A DNA stretch of 64,000 bases from Rhineura floridana (lineage: Eukaryota > Chordata > Lepidosauria > Squamata > Rhineuridae). The stretch spans positions 46,777,399-46,841,398 of the forward strand of contig NC_084481.1 in the NCBI RefSeq assembly GCF_030035675.1, read 5' to 3'. This document shows, in pieces, positions 1 to 10,762 of the stretch. Position 1 is the stretch's first letter. Each line of letters starts with the position of its first letter. The position numbers were made by a program, and so were the translations under genes. The notes below the pieces were generated by a model that had not been told where the DNA came from, did not search any database, and saw only the letters and a list, made by a program, of their open reading frames with translations.

Positions 1-304
1 CCCTGGACGCAGCCAGGTTTTTATACTCCTGGCCCCATATACATCATGCATACATTAACCGTCTGCTCAGCCCACTTCCTTATTCCCGATCTTTTCCATA
101 TAAGGTCTTTTTGGCTCTTTGCCACATTCCTGAGACAGGCGTTGTTCCTTCACTCAGCGCCATTGGAAGCACTTGCAAAACCGGTTTTGCAGGCCAAGGT
201 AGTTTACACAAACAAAGAGATAGTCAGGCCAGCTTACATAAACAGTAACGTACGTGCCTATGGAATGTCCACTGAATCATCAGCATTGTTCTTATTACCT
301 GCGG
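1..304. other. Unclassified sequence at window start
   Basis: No coding region is recognised. The block lies beyond the 3' side of the copia pol fossil and could hold an LTR or unrelated sequence, but no terminal repeat pair can be shown within the window. Confidence 0.3.
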
Positions 305-1355
305 CCAAGCAAATTTTTACAAAAGCGAAATAAGCATTATTTTCTACAATTGGATAGGCATCTTTGCGTTCTAGAGTCTCTAAAAGATCAATAATCTTTT
401 GCCTTGGGTTGAGTAGGTAGGAGCCATCTGCTTCCCTTTCAATCGGGATGCCTAGGTAGTATGTTGCAGTGCCTAACTCTTTGATTTCAACTTCTTTATT
501 TAAATGATGTACAATTTCTGTGTAGTCTTGATCTCTTTGAGTTGCCACAATCAAGTCATCGACATAAATCAGAATATATGTCAAATGTCCATCCTTGCTT
601 CTGGTGTTCAGGCATTGGTCTACCTCACCTTGCTTGAAGCCTTGCTCCTTGAGCATTTTATCCAGTTTCTCATTCCAGGCCCTTGCAGCTTGCTTGAGTC
701 CATACAGGCCCTTTTTAAGTTTGCATACAAGATGTGCTTGCCTGGAGGTTGCTGCATGTACAACTTCTCTGTTATTTCTCAATGCAGAAAAGCAGTCTTG
801 ACATCGAGGTGTCTGACGTGCATCTGTTTGGAGGCTGCCACACTTAGTAGCATTCTTATTATGCTGTGTCGGACAACAGGAGCAAAAATAGCATCATAGT
901 CCTCTCCATATTTCTGCAGAAAACCTTTGGCAACTAGTCTTGCCTTGTAGTGTTCAATTTCTCCTCCTGCATCTTGCTTCACCTTGAACACTCATCTGCA
1001 TCCTATGGCTTTCTTGCCTGATGGGAGTTCTGTCAGGGTCCAAGTCTTATTCTTGTGCAGTGCATCCATCTCTTCCGGAGCGGCTTTTCTCCACTGAGCG
1101 GCCTCGGATGCTGGCATCTGCTTGATCTCCTCCCAAGTCGATGGTTCTCTGGGTAGCACCGACTTTGCGAGGCAGGACAGGCGTAGAGGCGGTACACCCT
1201 TGTTGGTTCGCAATGAGGATCTGGGAGCTTGTTCTGGGATCTGGTCTGGCTCTGCAGCATCTTCCTGTCCAGTCATCTCGTCATTCTCATCTGCGTCTGT
1301 ACCTCTCTCAGCCTCGTCATCACTTTCTGCAATCTCTGCCTCTTCCTCTTGCTTA
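305..1355 (-). mobile_element. Ty1/copia pol fossil (linker and reverse transcriptase)
   Basis: Fossil LTR-retrotransposon fragment of the Ty1/copia superfamily, read on the minus strand. Recognisable parts in order are an acidic linker after integrase with the copia-type motif SLRTNKGVPPLRLS, then the start of the reverse transcriptase (KNKTWTLTELPSGKKAIGCR), the GLYGLKQAARAW block, and the catalytic YVDD (555..566) followed by an LGI block. No LTR is recognised on either side within the window, so it is a broken fragment with at least two breaks. Its linker differs from that of the second copia element at 23595..26983, so the two probably belong to different lineages. Confidence 0.85.
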
Positions 1356-1837
1356 AGGCATCTGCTATGAGGCCTCTCCCAGAGGTAAAAGATCAGCAAT
1401 GGAGAATATGCAGGAATCTCCAGGACAAAAGAGGAGGAAGCCAGGTAACTAATCCCACCCATTAGGAAGTTACATCATGGTAAACAGGTACATGGGATAT
1501 TTCCCAAATATCCCTTAAAGTGAACATGCAAGTTTGTTTACTCTAACATAAACATGATTTTAACAGCATTAGTGGCCAAGAAAAGGCACAGCGGACACAC
1601 CAAATGAAGCTGGTGATAGGTGCTCTTTGCCATAGAGGCCACCTTGACCTCCATGGGCAAACGTGGTTCCAAGAGCATCCCTAAACTGCATACCTGTTCC
1701 TTTAGAGATTACTGATGTTAATGCCATACTTGGCTACATATCAGATAATTTGGGATTGTTGGAGAGACTGTTGAATCAGAATTATGTGTGGGAGGGTGGG
1801 GAGGAGTGTGTGTGTGTGTGTGTTTGGAGAACTAATG
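1356..1837. other. No feature recognised
   Basis: A short (GT)n run lies at about 1807..1824. Nothing else is assigned. Confidence 0.4.
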
Positions 1838-1902
1838 TTTGCTGTAAATCGCCCAGAGAGCTTCGGCTATGGGGTGGTATATAAATGTAATAAATAAATA
1901 AA
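1838..1902 (+). mobile_element. L2-type LINE 3' tail
   Basis: The segment matches the extreme 3' end of the L2-type LINEs elsewhere in the window: an AATCGCCCAGAGAGCTTCGG core, a TATGGGGTGGTATATAAATG stretch, then (TAAA)n. The copy at 17513 carries the same end on the other strand. Only the tail is present, as expected for a severely 5'-truncated insertion. Confidence 0.7.
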
Positions 1903-2934
1903 TTTTAAAAGCCCCTCCCATTTTTAATTCACAAAAAGCAATATATGCAAATTAAACCTAATTTCAAACAATACATATAAATATTTAATATAAGATAAAT
2001 AAATATATTTTCAGGTAGCATAGAAGTCATTTGGTAAATTCTGCATCCATTGACGTTTTTCAAATTCAAATGTTCAGTGTTGTGAAACCATAACATTACG
2101 CCCAGCGATAAAATAAGAAAACTTATTAACAAACAATTAATAAACTCACAACATTATCAACAAAACCAATAATCAACAAGACATCCCAGACTGAAAAACC
2201 AAAAACTAGAGACAGCTGCAGAAACTGGAGGCAAGGGAGAATATTTGTTAAGGATTAGCAGGGTTCAAACTAAAGAGAGGAAAGGGACTGGCCCCTAACC
2301 CTTTGTGATGACCTGTGGGCAATTACTATTCTTAGAAGGCTCTGGGAGGAAATTATTTTGCCAAAATTGGTGGGAGTTAGAAAGTGGGGCAAAGAAAACT
2401 ACAATTTCGCCCATAATAAGAAAGATCCTTGACATATAGAAACATTTTAAAATAAGAATACATTTCTTTCCACTCAGCAGTTTTCTTCCCTCTGTTACTT
2501 CTCTTATCCTGAACTAAAACTCTTTTGTGTATGTCTTAGTTCTCAGAGCACAAATAAATAACTGAAAGAAAAATAATAGGAATAAAAAAATAATTTAAAA
2601 AAGAACTTCCTTTCCTTTGATGCCTTTTTTAAAGGCATATTTGATGCTTTAAGAGCCTACTATGAAAAGGAGGATTCCAGTCCCAGCACCTTCCTTCCAT
2701 ATGGCAACTGTGAAAGTTTACAGGTGAAAATTAATGTTGATAAATTTATGAAAATCCTAAGGCAAGTTTGTGCTTGAGAGGTCTGCCCACTGCTGGACTA
2801 ACTGAATATTACTATTCAGTCTCAAATGATATTACCAAAATCTTTCCCCTGTATTTTAGTGTTTCCTCCCCCTTCCCCAGCCCAGATATTATATAGCTTG
2901 AAATACATAATCTGTCAGTAAAGCTTTCCCCCAT
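1903..2934. other. AT-rich unannotated stretch
   Basis: AT-rich DNA with no convincing ORF, repeat end or RNA gene seen. Confidence 0.4.
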
Positions 2935-2935
2935 A

Positions 2936-3030
2936 CTTAGGCAGCAATCCTATGCCCACTTATGTGACAATTAGGGCCATAGAAGACAATGGTACTTACT
3001 TTTTAGTACACATGTATAGGGTTGCACTAT
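2936..3030. repeat. Copy of ~85-bp quasi-palindromic dispersed repeat
   Basis: It begins with CAATCCTATGCCCACTTA and ends with ACATGTATAGGGTTGCAC. This is the same quasi-palindromic plan (AATCCTA...acttac...gtaag...TAGGATTGCA) seen at many other places in the window. Its family is not known to me. Confidence 0.5.
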
Positions 3031-3051
3031 TAAAATTATAAGGGAAGCTAA

Positions 3052-3400
3052 AGAGCCAGTGTGGTATAGTGGTTAAGGCAGCCTTTTTCAAGCAGTGTGC
3101 CTCCAGATGTTGTTGGACCACAACTCCCATCAGCCTCAGCCAGCATTGCCAATGGTCAGGAAAGATGGGAGTTGTGGAGGCACACTGGTTGGGAAAGGCT
3201 GTGTTAAGGTGTTGGACTACGACCTGGGAGACCAGGGTTCGAATCTCCACACAGCCATGAAGCTCACTGGGTGACCTTGGGCCAGTCACTGCCTCTCAGC
3301 CTCAGAGGAAGGCAATGGTAAAACCACCTCTGAATACCGCTTACCATGAAAACACTATTCATACGGTTGCCATAAGTCGGAATTGACTTGATTGTGTTCC
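3052..3400 (+). mobile_element. tRNA-derived SINE with Bov-B-like tail, split by a hAT MITE
   Basis: The head is tRNA-like: AGAGCCAGTGTGGTATAGTG resembles a box A region and GGTTCGAATC is a box B. The body continues through a GAAGCTCACTGGGTGACC stretch and a tail CCATAAGTCGGAATTGACTT that resembles the 3' end of Bov-B, the usual partner LINE in squamates. A 123-bp DNA transposon (3079..3201) lies between the two halves of the tRNA-like head. The other copies in the window (6660, 41571, 48332, 51525) are on the minus strand. Confidence 0.85.
3079..3201. mobile_element. Short palindromic hAT-type MITE inside the SINE
   Basis: The element runs from CAGCCTTTTTCAAGCAGTGT to its near complement ending GGTTGGGAAAGGCTG. 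The central part is an imperfect hairpin around ACCACAACTCCCATCA. The flanking octamers are GGTTAAGG (3071..3078) and TGTTAAGG (3202..3209), a 7 of 8 match. An 8-bp duplication with CAG...CTG ends fits the hAT superfamily. Relatives lie at 7295, 8989, 16170 and 19888. Confidence 0.8.
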
Positions 3401-3594
3401 AAGGAAATCTCTTAGTAGGAAGCATTTGGGGTCTAGAATTCACATTGTCAACCTTGTTTTATTTATTCTGTGTCGTTTTTTAATAATAAAAGTAGATCAC
3501 CTGAGATTTCCACAAATGCTAAAATCATATTTTTGGAGATAACATATTTGTGGAATTGGCACTGTGGAAAAAATTCCTCATATTAAATGTAATT

Positions 3595-3965
3595 CTGCTC
3601 TCAACAATCAGGTTAACTTTCATCCTGACTTCTGGGGTCCACTGGAAATCCCAGGTGCACTTTTCATTGTGTACTTTACACATAAATGGACCTACAGGGG
3701 TGTTCTTCTAGGACATTGCCACAAATTTTAACCTGTACAATGTCTTCAAATTTCAGTTAGTTACCACTTACCATTTTCCTTCTGGAAAAAAACCCCACTG
3801 GGATCCAAAAATACCCCAGCAAATAGCCCTGGAAGCAAATTTCTGCCTTTTATTGTGTAATTTACACATGAGTAGACCTCCAGGGCTGTCCTCCTAGGTG
3901 ATTGTCACAAACTGTCACCTGTACAACATCCCCAAATTTCTGCCAGTTACCACTTACCTCTAGAT
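3595..3965. repeat. Diverged tandem duplication, period 186 bp
   Basis: Two direct units are visible. The landmark GTGTACTTTACACAT starts at 3669 and its counterpart GTGTAATTTACACAT at 3855. Both are followed by a guanine- and cytosine-rich middle and end in CAGTTAGTTACCACTTACC or a close variant. No protein is encoded. Confidence 0.65.
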
Positions 3966-3977
3966 GAAGGCTACATT

Positions 3978-4370
3978 CAGTTCTCCACATTTCCGTATCA
4001 GCGACTTTTTAAAAAAACAAGTCATTAAAATTCATCAGCATCTTGGTACAAATTTATCTTAATATACACATCTTTGTATGCAATTTTGGCTAATATACAC
4101 ATTTTTGCAAAGCATTTTCCCCTTACATTATAAATTTTTGTATATAATTTTCACTAATATATGCATTTTGTGCCCATTATTTAGCTTTACCTTAATATAT
4201 GCATTTTGTACACATTATTTACCTGGAGAATTGCATTGCAGCATTCAGAGTATTTCATATTTCAAAGGATGGCTGGGTCTTGGTTCTCATATTGTTTTGG
4301 AAAGTGTTAATTAGGTAGGTGTGCCCAAAGATGTGAACTGAATCAAATTTCTCACCCATCTCTAGTTGAA
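3978..4370. repeat. AT-rich degenerate repeat block
   Basis: The motif TTAATATATGCATTTTGT and variants recur about four times at roughly 35 to 60 bp spacing. It looks like part of a decayed transposon or an AT-rich minisatellite. The family is not recognised. Confidence 0.4.
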
Positions 4371-4530
4371 GGGCTCATCTACATGATGGTTTAGTGTGTG
4401 TTTGATGCTACTCACATCTCCTTTTAATTCACATGGTTCACATGACATTACTGGCAAACAGAAGCTATCGCACAGTTTCCCCCCTGTAAATCTGTACTAA
4501 CCCAATCCTCTGATAATACGAAAAGAGAAG
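4371..4530 (+). repeat. Dispersed repeat shared with 10622..10762
   Basis: AGGGCTCATCTACATGATGG and the following 140 bases (TTTAGTGTGTGT, CATGGTTCACATGAC, AACCCAATCC) correspond in order to the copy at 10622. This is an interspersed element, probably a DNA transposon end, with no coding capacity seen. Confidence 0.55.
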
Positions 4531-5300
4531 GAAAAAAGTATTCACTCAGTATGTCTAGTGCTTGCAGATGCTTTGCTCCAATGCTTTTAGGTGGGTGTGT
4601 CAATTGTTCCCCTCTCCACATCCACTCCCTACTCCTCCCTTCAACCATTTTATTTCCTGTGGGCTGAAAAGCAACTTCTTGCTGCTTTCCCCCGTTCTGC
4701 TAGCCTTTTTTATGTTGCTGCAAATGGTGCCTTATTTTTCTTTCCCCCCAACTTGTGTGCAAAAGCATAGCACTGCTCAAACAAAGATCTGTATTTCAAG
4801 TATACTGTACCAGTGAAACACAAATTGCACTTCCAGGTTGTTTCTTTTTTTTACGAAACTAACTGGCAGAACAAACTGAGCATGCTTGGTTGCCAGGTAA
4901 CCTGAGGGAGTGGAAATGTTAAATTAGAAGGCGTAGTCATCTGTGTGATTGATCCTTCCCCTCAGTGTGAATAGAAAACACAGTGTTTGCAGCTGGCACT
5001 GAGCCCTTACTGTGAATGCTGCAAATAGAAAACAAAGGTAAAAACAGTGTCTTTAGTACGAAGTAATTCTCCCATGTGGATAAGAGTGGAAAATAAGAAA
5101 CAAGAAAAACCAAAATTGCCACATTCACCCATGCCTAGGTTAGGCTTAAGTTCTTTGCTCAGTTCCATATGGATCTTAGTTCAATCTCTTAAAAACTGAG
5201 GGAGATTCAGAGGGGGGCAAAAAGATAAAGAAAAAAAGCAGATCATAGAAAGGTAACCCTTTTTCAATTGGCAACTGAAAAGTCAAGACACTGGATTGAA
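4531..5300. other. No feature recognised
   Basis: Nothing assignable was found. Short open frames here lack any family signature. Confidence 0.4.
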
Positions 5301-6061
5301 CAATTATGGCACAATCCTTTTATGCCAGGCTGAGGGGAGTTAGGATACAGCAGATCTCTGGTGGAGGTGGGAGGGTGTCAGTGCAGCTGGGCTGTGCCAG
5401 CAGAAGCCCTCCCATCTTGGTGCAGCCAGGGAAAACCACCACCTCTCCAGCACAGCTGGGGCTCCACCAGCACAGTGGAGACCGGAGCAAATGAAGCTGT
5501 TGCAAGTTGTGAAAAAGGGGCATGCCAGGGGAAGAACAGAGGAGAGAGGCACTTGCGCTGCATCCTAAATATTTCCTGCCTGCCTGAGTCTGTGCCGGGG
5601 CTGCAGCCATGTGAATCTTGCAGGTTGCTTTCAATAAGCTGTCTTTTTGCATCTTCCCAAGTGTGCGCCCTGTTCTTGGGGGGGGGTGCCTGTGTTTGTA
5701 ATTGTGGGGCATGGCATCCTGATTGGCTGCTGGGGTGGCTGTTGCTATGGACACTGTGCATACCATGCTTGGTATTTGCATTCCTTTGCTTGAACTTCTG
5801 AACCCCTTCTCATGGGCCTGGGAAAGGTCCTCTGTGCTCAGAGACAGGTGGCTGCTGCTCCCATTGTGATGGTGGCTGTGACGGCAGTCAGTGTTATTCC
5901 ACTTCTCTGATTTTCTTTTCCCTTCGCCCAGGTCTGCCACCACAGCCAACGTTCTCCCCTCCCAAGTGCTCCTGAAAGGAGTTAAGATGTGGTGGAACTT
6001 TACGCTGCCTTCCCTTGCACCAGCTCTACTTATGCCAGCCTCCTCCGTGTAGGATTGTTCT
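5301..6061. repeat. GC-rich block, probably an old non-coding repeat
   Basis: This GC-rich block stands out from its AT-rich surroundings. ACAATCCT lies near its left edge and its complement AGGATTGT near the right edge, and TGCCAG/CTGGC motifs follow inward, suggesting a decayed transposon. Long open frames exist on both strands at once, which is typical of base composition rather than coding. Confidence 0.35.
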
Positions 6062-6069
6062 GCCCATTA

Positions 6070-6157
6070 GTTACAACACAATCCTAACATCTACTAATTC
6101 CTACTGAATTCATTGGGGCTTATTCCCAGGAAAGTGGGTTTAGGATTACTGCCTTAA
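6070..6157. repeat. Copy of ~85-bp quasi-palindromic dispersed repeat
   Basis: ACAATCCTAACATCTACTAA at the left, a central TGAATTCATTGGGGCTTATT, and GTTTAGGATTACTGCC at the right match the quasi-palindromic plan described for 2936..3030. Confidence 0.55.
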
Positions 6158-6167
6158 TTACATTTAT

Positions 6168-6313
6168 TCTATAGAATCATAGAGTTAGAGGAGGTCTATA
6201 GGGCCATCGAGCCCAACCCTTTGCTCAATGCAAGAATCCATGTTAAAGCATACCCAACAGGTGACTGTCCAGCTGCCTCTTGAAGGCCTGCAATGTTGGA
6301 AAGCCCACCTAAT
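6168..6313 (-). mobile_element. CR1 LINE 3' fragment
   Basis: ATAGAATCATAGAGTTAGAG followed by GGGCCATCGAGCCCAACCC is the reverse complement of the conserved CR1 3' end, which closes with ATTCTATGATTCTATG-like repeats in amniotes. Only about 145 bp are left. Confidence 0.75.
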
Positions 6314-6570
6314 TAGGTACACTTGATATAAGTGAAAGGAGTTCCAAAGAAATTTATAAAAAAGGTAAAATACAAGATGACATAATATTAATAACAATGC
6401 AAATATACTGTCAAGTGTTCATCCAAAATTGTAAAAACCACACGAAAGAATACCACAAACAGTCATTAAAAGGCACTGTCCAAATGCTCAGAAAGATAAA
6501 AATATTCTTGCCTCATGTTGAAAAGATAACAGGGGCTACAATCTAATAGCTGTCTACTCAGAAGTAAGCT

Positions 6571-7262
6571 CCATTATTTATTTATTTATTTATATCTCGC
6601 CCTTCCTCCCAATAGGAGCCCAGGGCGGTAAACAAAAGCACTAAAAACACTTTGAAAATAAAATGGACTGCCTTCAAGTCATTTCTGACTTATGGCGACC
6701 CTATGAATAGGGTTTTCATGGTAAGCGGTATTCAGAGGGGATTTACTATTGCCCCCCTCTGAGGCTGAGAGGCAGTGACTGGTCCAAGGTCACCCAGTGA
6801 GCTTCATGGCTGTGTGGGGATTCAAACCCTGGTCTCCCAGGTCGTGGTCCAACACCTTAACCACTACACTACACTGGCTCTCTAAAACCACTTTAGCACG
6901 TCATAAAAACAGATTTTAAAATATATTAAAACAAAACAACAATTAAAAACATATTAAAACAAAAACTTATTAAAACAAAACATCTTTAAAAAAATTTTTT
7001 AAAGCTTTAAAAACATATATTTTTAAAAAGGGTTCAATGGGACTTATTCTCAGGTAAATGTGTATTGGATTGCAGCCACAGTCACCAAGCAAGCTTCCCT
7101 GGAGAGAACATTCTGAATAGAAAAGGTCCACTCTCTTGTTGCCACCCTCCAAATATCTCTTGAAGAGAGTACCCAGAGAAGGAGCTCAGATGTTGATCTC
7201 AAGGTCTGGGTAGGTTTGTATGGAGAAAGGTGGTCTTGAGGCATTGGAGTCCTGAGCCAACA
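6571..7262 (-). mobile_element. L2-type LINE 3' fragment split by a SINE
   Basis: (TTTA)n and CTCGCCCTTCCTCCCAATAG at the left are the reversed LINE tail. The right part still reads on the minus strand as the reverse transcriptase C-terminal region (YKPTQTLRSTSELLLWVLSS), like the better copies at 17690 and 23124. A SINE occupies about 6660..6884. The fragment is short and decayed. Confidence 0.7.
6660..6884 (-). mobile_element. tRNA-derived SINE with Bov-B-like tail
   Basis: On the minus strand the order is a tRNA-like head (AGAGCCAGTGTAGTGTAGTG, box B-like GGTTTGAATCCCC), the GAAGCTCACTGGGTGACC body and a Bov-B-like tail ending GACTTGAAGGCAGTCCATTT. It is inserted in the L2-type fragment. 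Confidence 0.85.
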
Positions 7263-7294
7263 CTATACATAGTGATCTCCTAATTAGTGTAGGT

Positions 7295-7424
7295 CAGATG
7301 TGGGGAATCTTTGGACCTCCAAATGTTACTGAACTACAACTCCCAGCAAGCATGGCCAATGGCCAGGGATGGTGGAAGTTGTAGTTCAGCACCTTCTGGA
7401 GGGCCAAAAGCTTCTGCACTCCTA
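7295..7424. mobile_element. Palindromic hAT-type MITE
   Basis: Imperfect hairpin around GAACTACAACTCCCAGCA and its complement. It is flanked by perfect octamers GTGTAGGT at 7287..7294 and 7425..7432. Same family as 3079..3201. Confidence 0.8.
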
Positions 7425-7432
7425 GTGTAGGT

Positions 7433-8210
7433 GATAGGAATCACCACAGTGACAGAAGGGGACTCACCAAAGGTTGCTGGAGCCATGCTCTGTTTATACA
7501 AGTTGCTTTTACTTAGTTTTTGGTGATTTCTCCGTCCCAATGCAGCCCCCTGCAACTCAGCCCTATGCAGGAAAGTCCCTGACCCTCTGGAGAGGCTTTC
7601 AGGGGCTTGCAAAGGATGGGGCAGGGAGAGAGGGAATGAGACAGATCTGTTGTGGGTGTATACTCATATTTGTTGAGTGTACAGAGGTGTTTCCTGCAGC
7701 AAGCATGTCATATTCATGTATCCTTAAAACATCTTTGTACTTCAGTCTGAAGTCCCTGGCCCAGATGAGGTTCCCATATTCCCAGTGCTGTGTGTATATA
7801 GTGTTTAATGAGGCAAGTACATACATTTATATTGTCAGCACCTCTTCATGTTTGCCACATGAACTGAGAAGCTGCCATAACTTAAGCGTGGACACTTTCC
7901 TAACTTAAGGTAAAAATAACATATTCCAAGTAAGTTCAGTGGTGTGCCACAGGAGGTCACTGTAGTAAGCTAATTATCATTTCTAGAGCCATGTAAGCAG
8001 CTGTTAAGGGTATGGATCCTACTTCTGGATGAATTCAGCAGAGTTGATGCTTACTTGTTATCACATGAGCAGAAACTGGCTCCATGAAATCCTGTAACTT
8101 TGGTCAACAGATAATAGCAGTGAATCATTCACACCAAATATATTACTTCAATTATAGAAACATTCCACAACACAAAGTATCTGTCCCAGGGGCAAAAAAG
8201 CCACAAAGTG
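7433..8210. other. No feature recognised
   Basis: Nothing assignable was found. The open frames here have no family signature. Confidence 0.4.
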
Positions 8211-8328
8211 TTGTATTCAACTAAGCCCACTCAGAGCAAATCCATCGAAATAAATGAACCATGTCATGTCTATTAACTTCAATGGGTCTACTCTGAGTAG
8301 GACTACCACTGAATACCACCCATAAGTA
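8211..8328. repeat. Copy of quasi-palindromic dispersed repeat
   Basis: AACTAAGCCCACTCAGAGCA at the left and TTCAATGGGTCTACTCTGAG at the right form the inverted pair typical of this repeat. This copy is longer and more diverged than the others. Confidence 0.4.
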
Positions 8329-8426
8329 GCACTTGTAGCTTTGCTCCTGGAATAAAGCATTCTTAATACTGCAATATACCATTTTAAGAACATGAATAGA
8401 TACATGAACCTTCTGCTGATGCTTTT

Positions 8427-8960
8427 TGTTGTTATATGCCTTCAAGTTGATTACGACTTATGGCAACCCTATGAACCAGTGACCTCCAACAGCATCTATT
8501 ATAAACCACCCTGTTCAGATCTTGTAAGTTCAGGTCTGTGGCTTCCTTTATGGAATCAATCCATCTCTTGTTTGGTCTTCCTCTTTTTCTACTCCCTTAT
8601 GTTTTCCCCAGCGTTATTGTCTTTTCTAGTGAATCATGTCATCTCATTATGTGTTCAAAGTATGATAAGCTCGGTTTCATCATTTTAACTTCTAGTGATA
8701 GTTCTAGTTTAATTTGTTCTAACACCCAATTATTTGTCTTTTTTGTAGTCCATGGTATCCGCAAAACTCTCCTCCAATACCACATTCAAATGAGTTGATG
8801 TTTCTCTTATCGGCTTTTTTCACTGTCCAAATTTCACATCCATATATACAGATAGGGAATACCATGGTCTGAATGATCCTGACTTTAGTGTTCAGTGATA
8901 CATCATTACATTTGAGGACCTTTTCTAGTTCTCTCATAGCTGCCCTCCCCAGTCCCAGCC
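8427..8960 (-). mobile_element. Bov-B LINE 3' fragment
   Basis: The left edge TTGTTGTTATATGCCTTCAA is the reversed Bov-B 3' end. On the minus strand the frame reads LNTKVRIIQTMVFPICIYGC followed by EIWTVKKADKR, the C-terminal part of the Bov-B (RTE clade) reverse transcriptase protein. The copy is 5'-truncated and interrupted by stops. It supplies the tail shared with the SINEs in this window. Confidence 0.85.
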
Positions 8961-8988
8961 TTGTAATAAAAACGAAAGCAAATACAGG

Positions 8989-9114
8989 AAACCTGGGGCC
9001 CTCTACATGTTGTTGGACTTCAGTTCCAGCTCTCATCAGCCCCAGACAGCATGGCCAATGGTCACGGATGATGGGAACTGTAGTTGAACTACATGTGGAG
9101 GACCACAGGTTCCC
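8989..9114. mobile_element. Palindromic hAT-type MITE
   Basis: Hairpin member of the ACTCCCATCA family: AGCTCTCATCAGCCCCAGAC in the left arm and a GATGATGGGAACTGTAGTTG right arm, with outer GGAAACCTGG / CCACAGGTTCCCC. No matching target octamers could be confirmed. Confidence 0.65.
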
Positions 9115-10621
9115 CCAGATCTGCTCTAACGGGACAACATATAACCACATTTTTATCAATCATTGGTTGAAAAATAGCCTGGATGTGACTGTCTCATAAA
9201 CCTTTCATCTTTTATACATAGCAGATGGTGCCTACCTGTTGCTTCCAGAAGGAATTGCCAGCTATGGAATTGACAGATATTAATAATCACAAAGGCACTA
9301 GAAGCATAATATTAAGCAAGGACTGTTTAATTCATGCATTTTTAAAGAGATCCCTTTGAAACATCAACTCATCCATCGTTTACAAAGCACAGACTGTTTC
9401 CCACGGTGAAAAAGATGCACTGCAAGAATAAATTAAGCCACATATTTTCTATTTATAAATAAATTTTACACCCATTCAGGTGTTTTTTCCACCTGTAGGC
9501 TAAACATGTGGAAGCAGGACAGGAGACCATACCCACTGGCATCACCATACCCCACTGCTCCTACCTGCAGCTTCAGGTAGACATTTGCAAAGGCTCAGGA
9601 GAACACATGTACAAAATCATCTCTTTGCAGACATCTTGACTGTAGGAGCAGGGCCAGTAGGCAAGAGGTCCCATTCTGCCCCCATCTATGAGTTTTGCCT
9701 AGGCAGGGAGGAAAGGCCGGTACAGGCTTTTGACTGCAGTTATTCCTTGAACAAATATGGCATTTGAAACTGCATGCTTGCTCTCAAAAAAAGATATAGT
9801 ACATTCGACTTTGTTCAGCTTGAATTAAGTTCTTTCGGTTTCATGTTTCATATGTACCTTATTGCCAGCAGTAAAATATGCAAATTGTCCAACTCTGGCT
9901 TATACAGATCACAGCATAACTGGAGGAGTAGCCTTGGTTCACATTAGTGAGATGACATCTTGTGGCTCTGAATCTCTCTTTGCAGGCCATGTACAGGCCA
10001 AACTAGACAAGACACCATTCTTGCAATCAGCAATTGCATGAATGGCTTTTACAAAGCAAATAGGTGACTCGGGGGCCCTGATCTGGACTGTGACCGTCTT
10101 GGGGGTTCAGTCAGGATCTTCACAACTGCTATGTGCTTTGGAAGAAAAGCTTCCATTGATGCAAAAGCGAGTATTTCGTCCAGTGCAAACTGTAGGGATG
10201 AAGACCTACACCTATAATGCACCTATAGTGTATTTTTGGAGGGGGGGAGGAATTCACACATTTGCTAATTGTGTGAATGGCATATCTTGGTTGGCCCTAA
10301 CAACGTAGTCATTACTTTGTTCCAAAGAAAACATATAAACATATCAGATGCCCAAACATGGTACACTTAATAATGACTTGTAGAAGTAAATGGCTTGCAA
10401 CTCTTAAAATTTATAAATGCAGCATGTTGTTATAAATATAGCATCTTGTGCTATTTTTACAAATTTCTTCAGTACTTCTCCAAAGACAGCATTCTGCACA
10501 CCAAATGGAAGAACTAGTGTAAAAAAAAAAGTAAAGAGCAAATCCTTACTTCCAGATAAATCACATACGGACAGCCCCCTTGTGAGTCCTCCTCCTGCTG
10601 CTGTTTTTACCTTTGCGACTG
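9115..10621. other. No feature recognised
   Basis: About 1.5 kb of apparently unique, AT-rich intergenic DNA. No gene or repeat is recognised. Confidence 0.4.
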
Positions 10622-10762
10622 AGGGCTCATCCACACAGTGATTTAGTGTGTGTCTGCTGCTACTTGCATCCCTTTGTAATTTGCATGGTTCACATGACGT
10701 TGCAGGCAAGCAGAAGTTAGAACACAGTTTTCCCCTTTAAATCCATATCAACCCAATCCAAT
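10622..10762 (+). repeat. Dispersed repeat shared with 4371..4530
   Basis: AGGGCTCATCCACACAGTGA through CAACCCAATCCAATTATGAG corresponds collinearly to the earlier copy. Confidence 0.55.

Noticed and set aside
1122-1465. Serine-rich plus-strand frames near the window start
   Set aside because: They are antisense to the copia linker and have no independent support.
3240-3251. GGTTCGAATC box B sequences that could suggest tRNA genes (also near 58279)
   Set aside because: No cloverleaf can be closed. They sit in repeated SINE heads with the same downstream body.
5320-5949. 209-codon open frame on the minus strand, with a 146-codon frame on the plus strand over the same GC-rich block
   Set aside because: Both strands are open at once in GC-rich repeat-like DNA. 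There is no domain, no splice structure and no family resemblance. I take it as a composition artefact.
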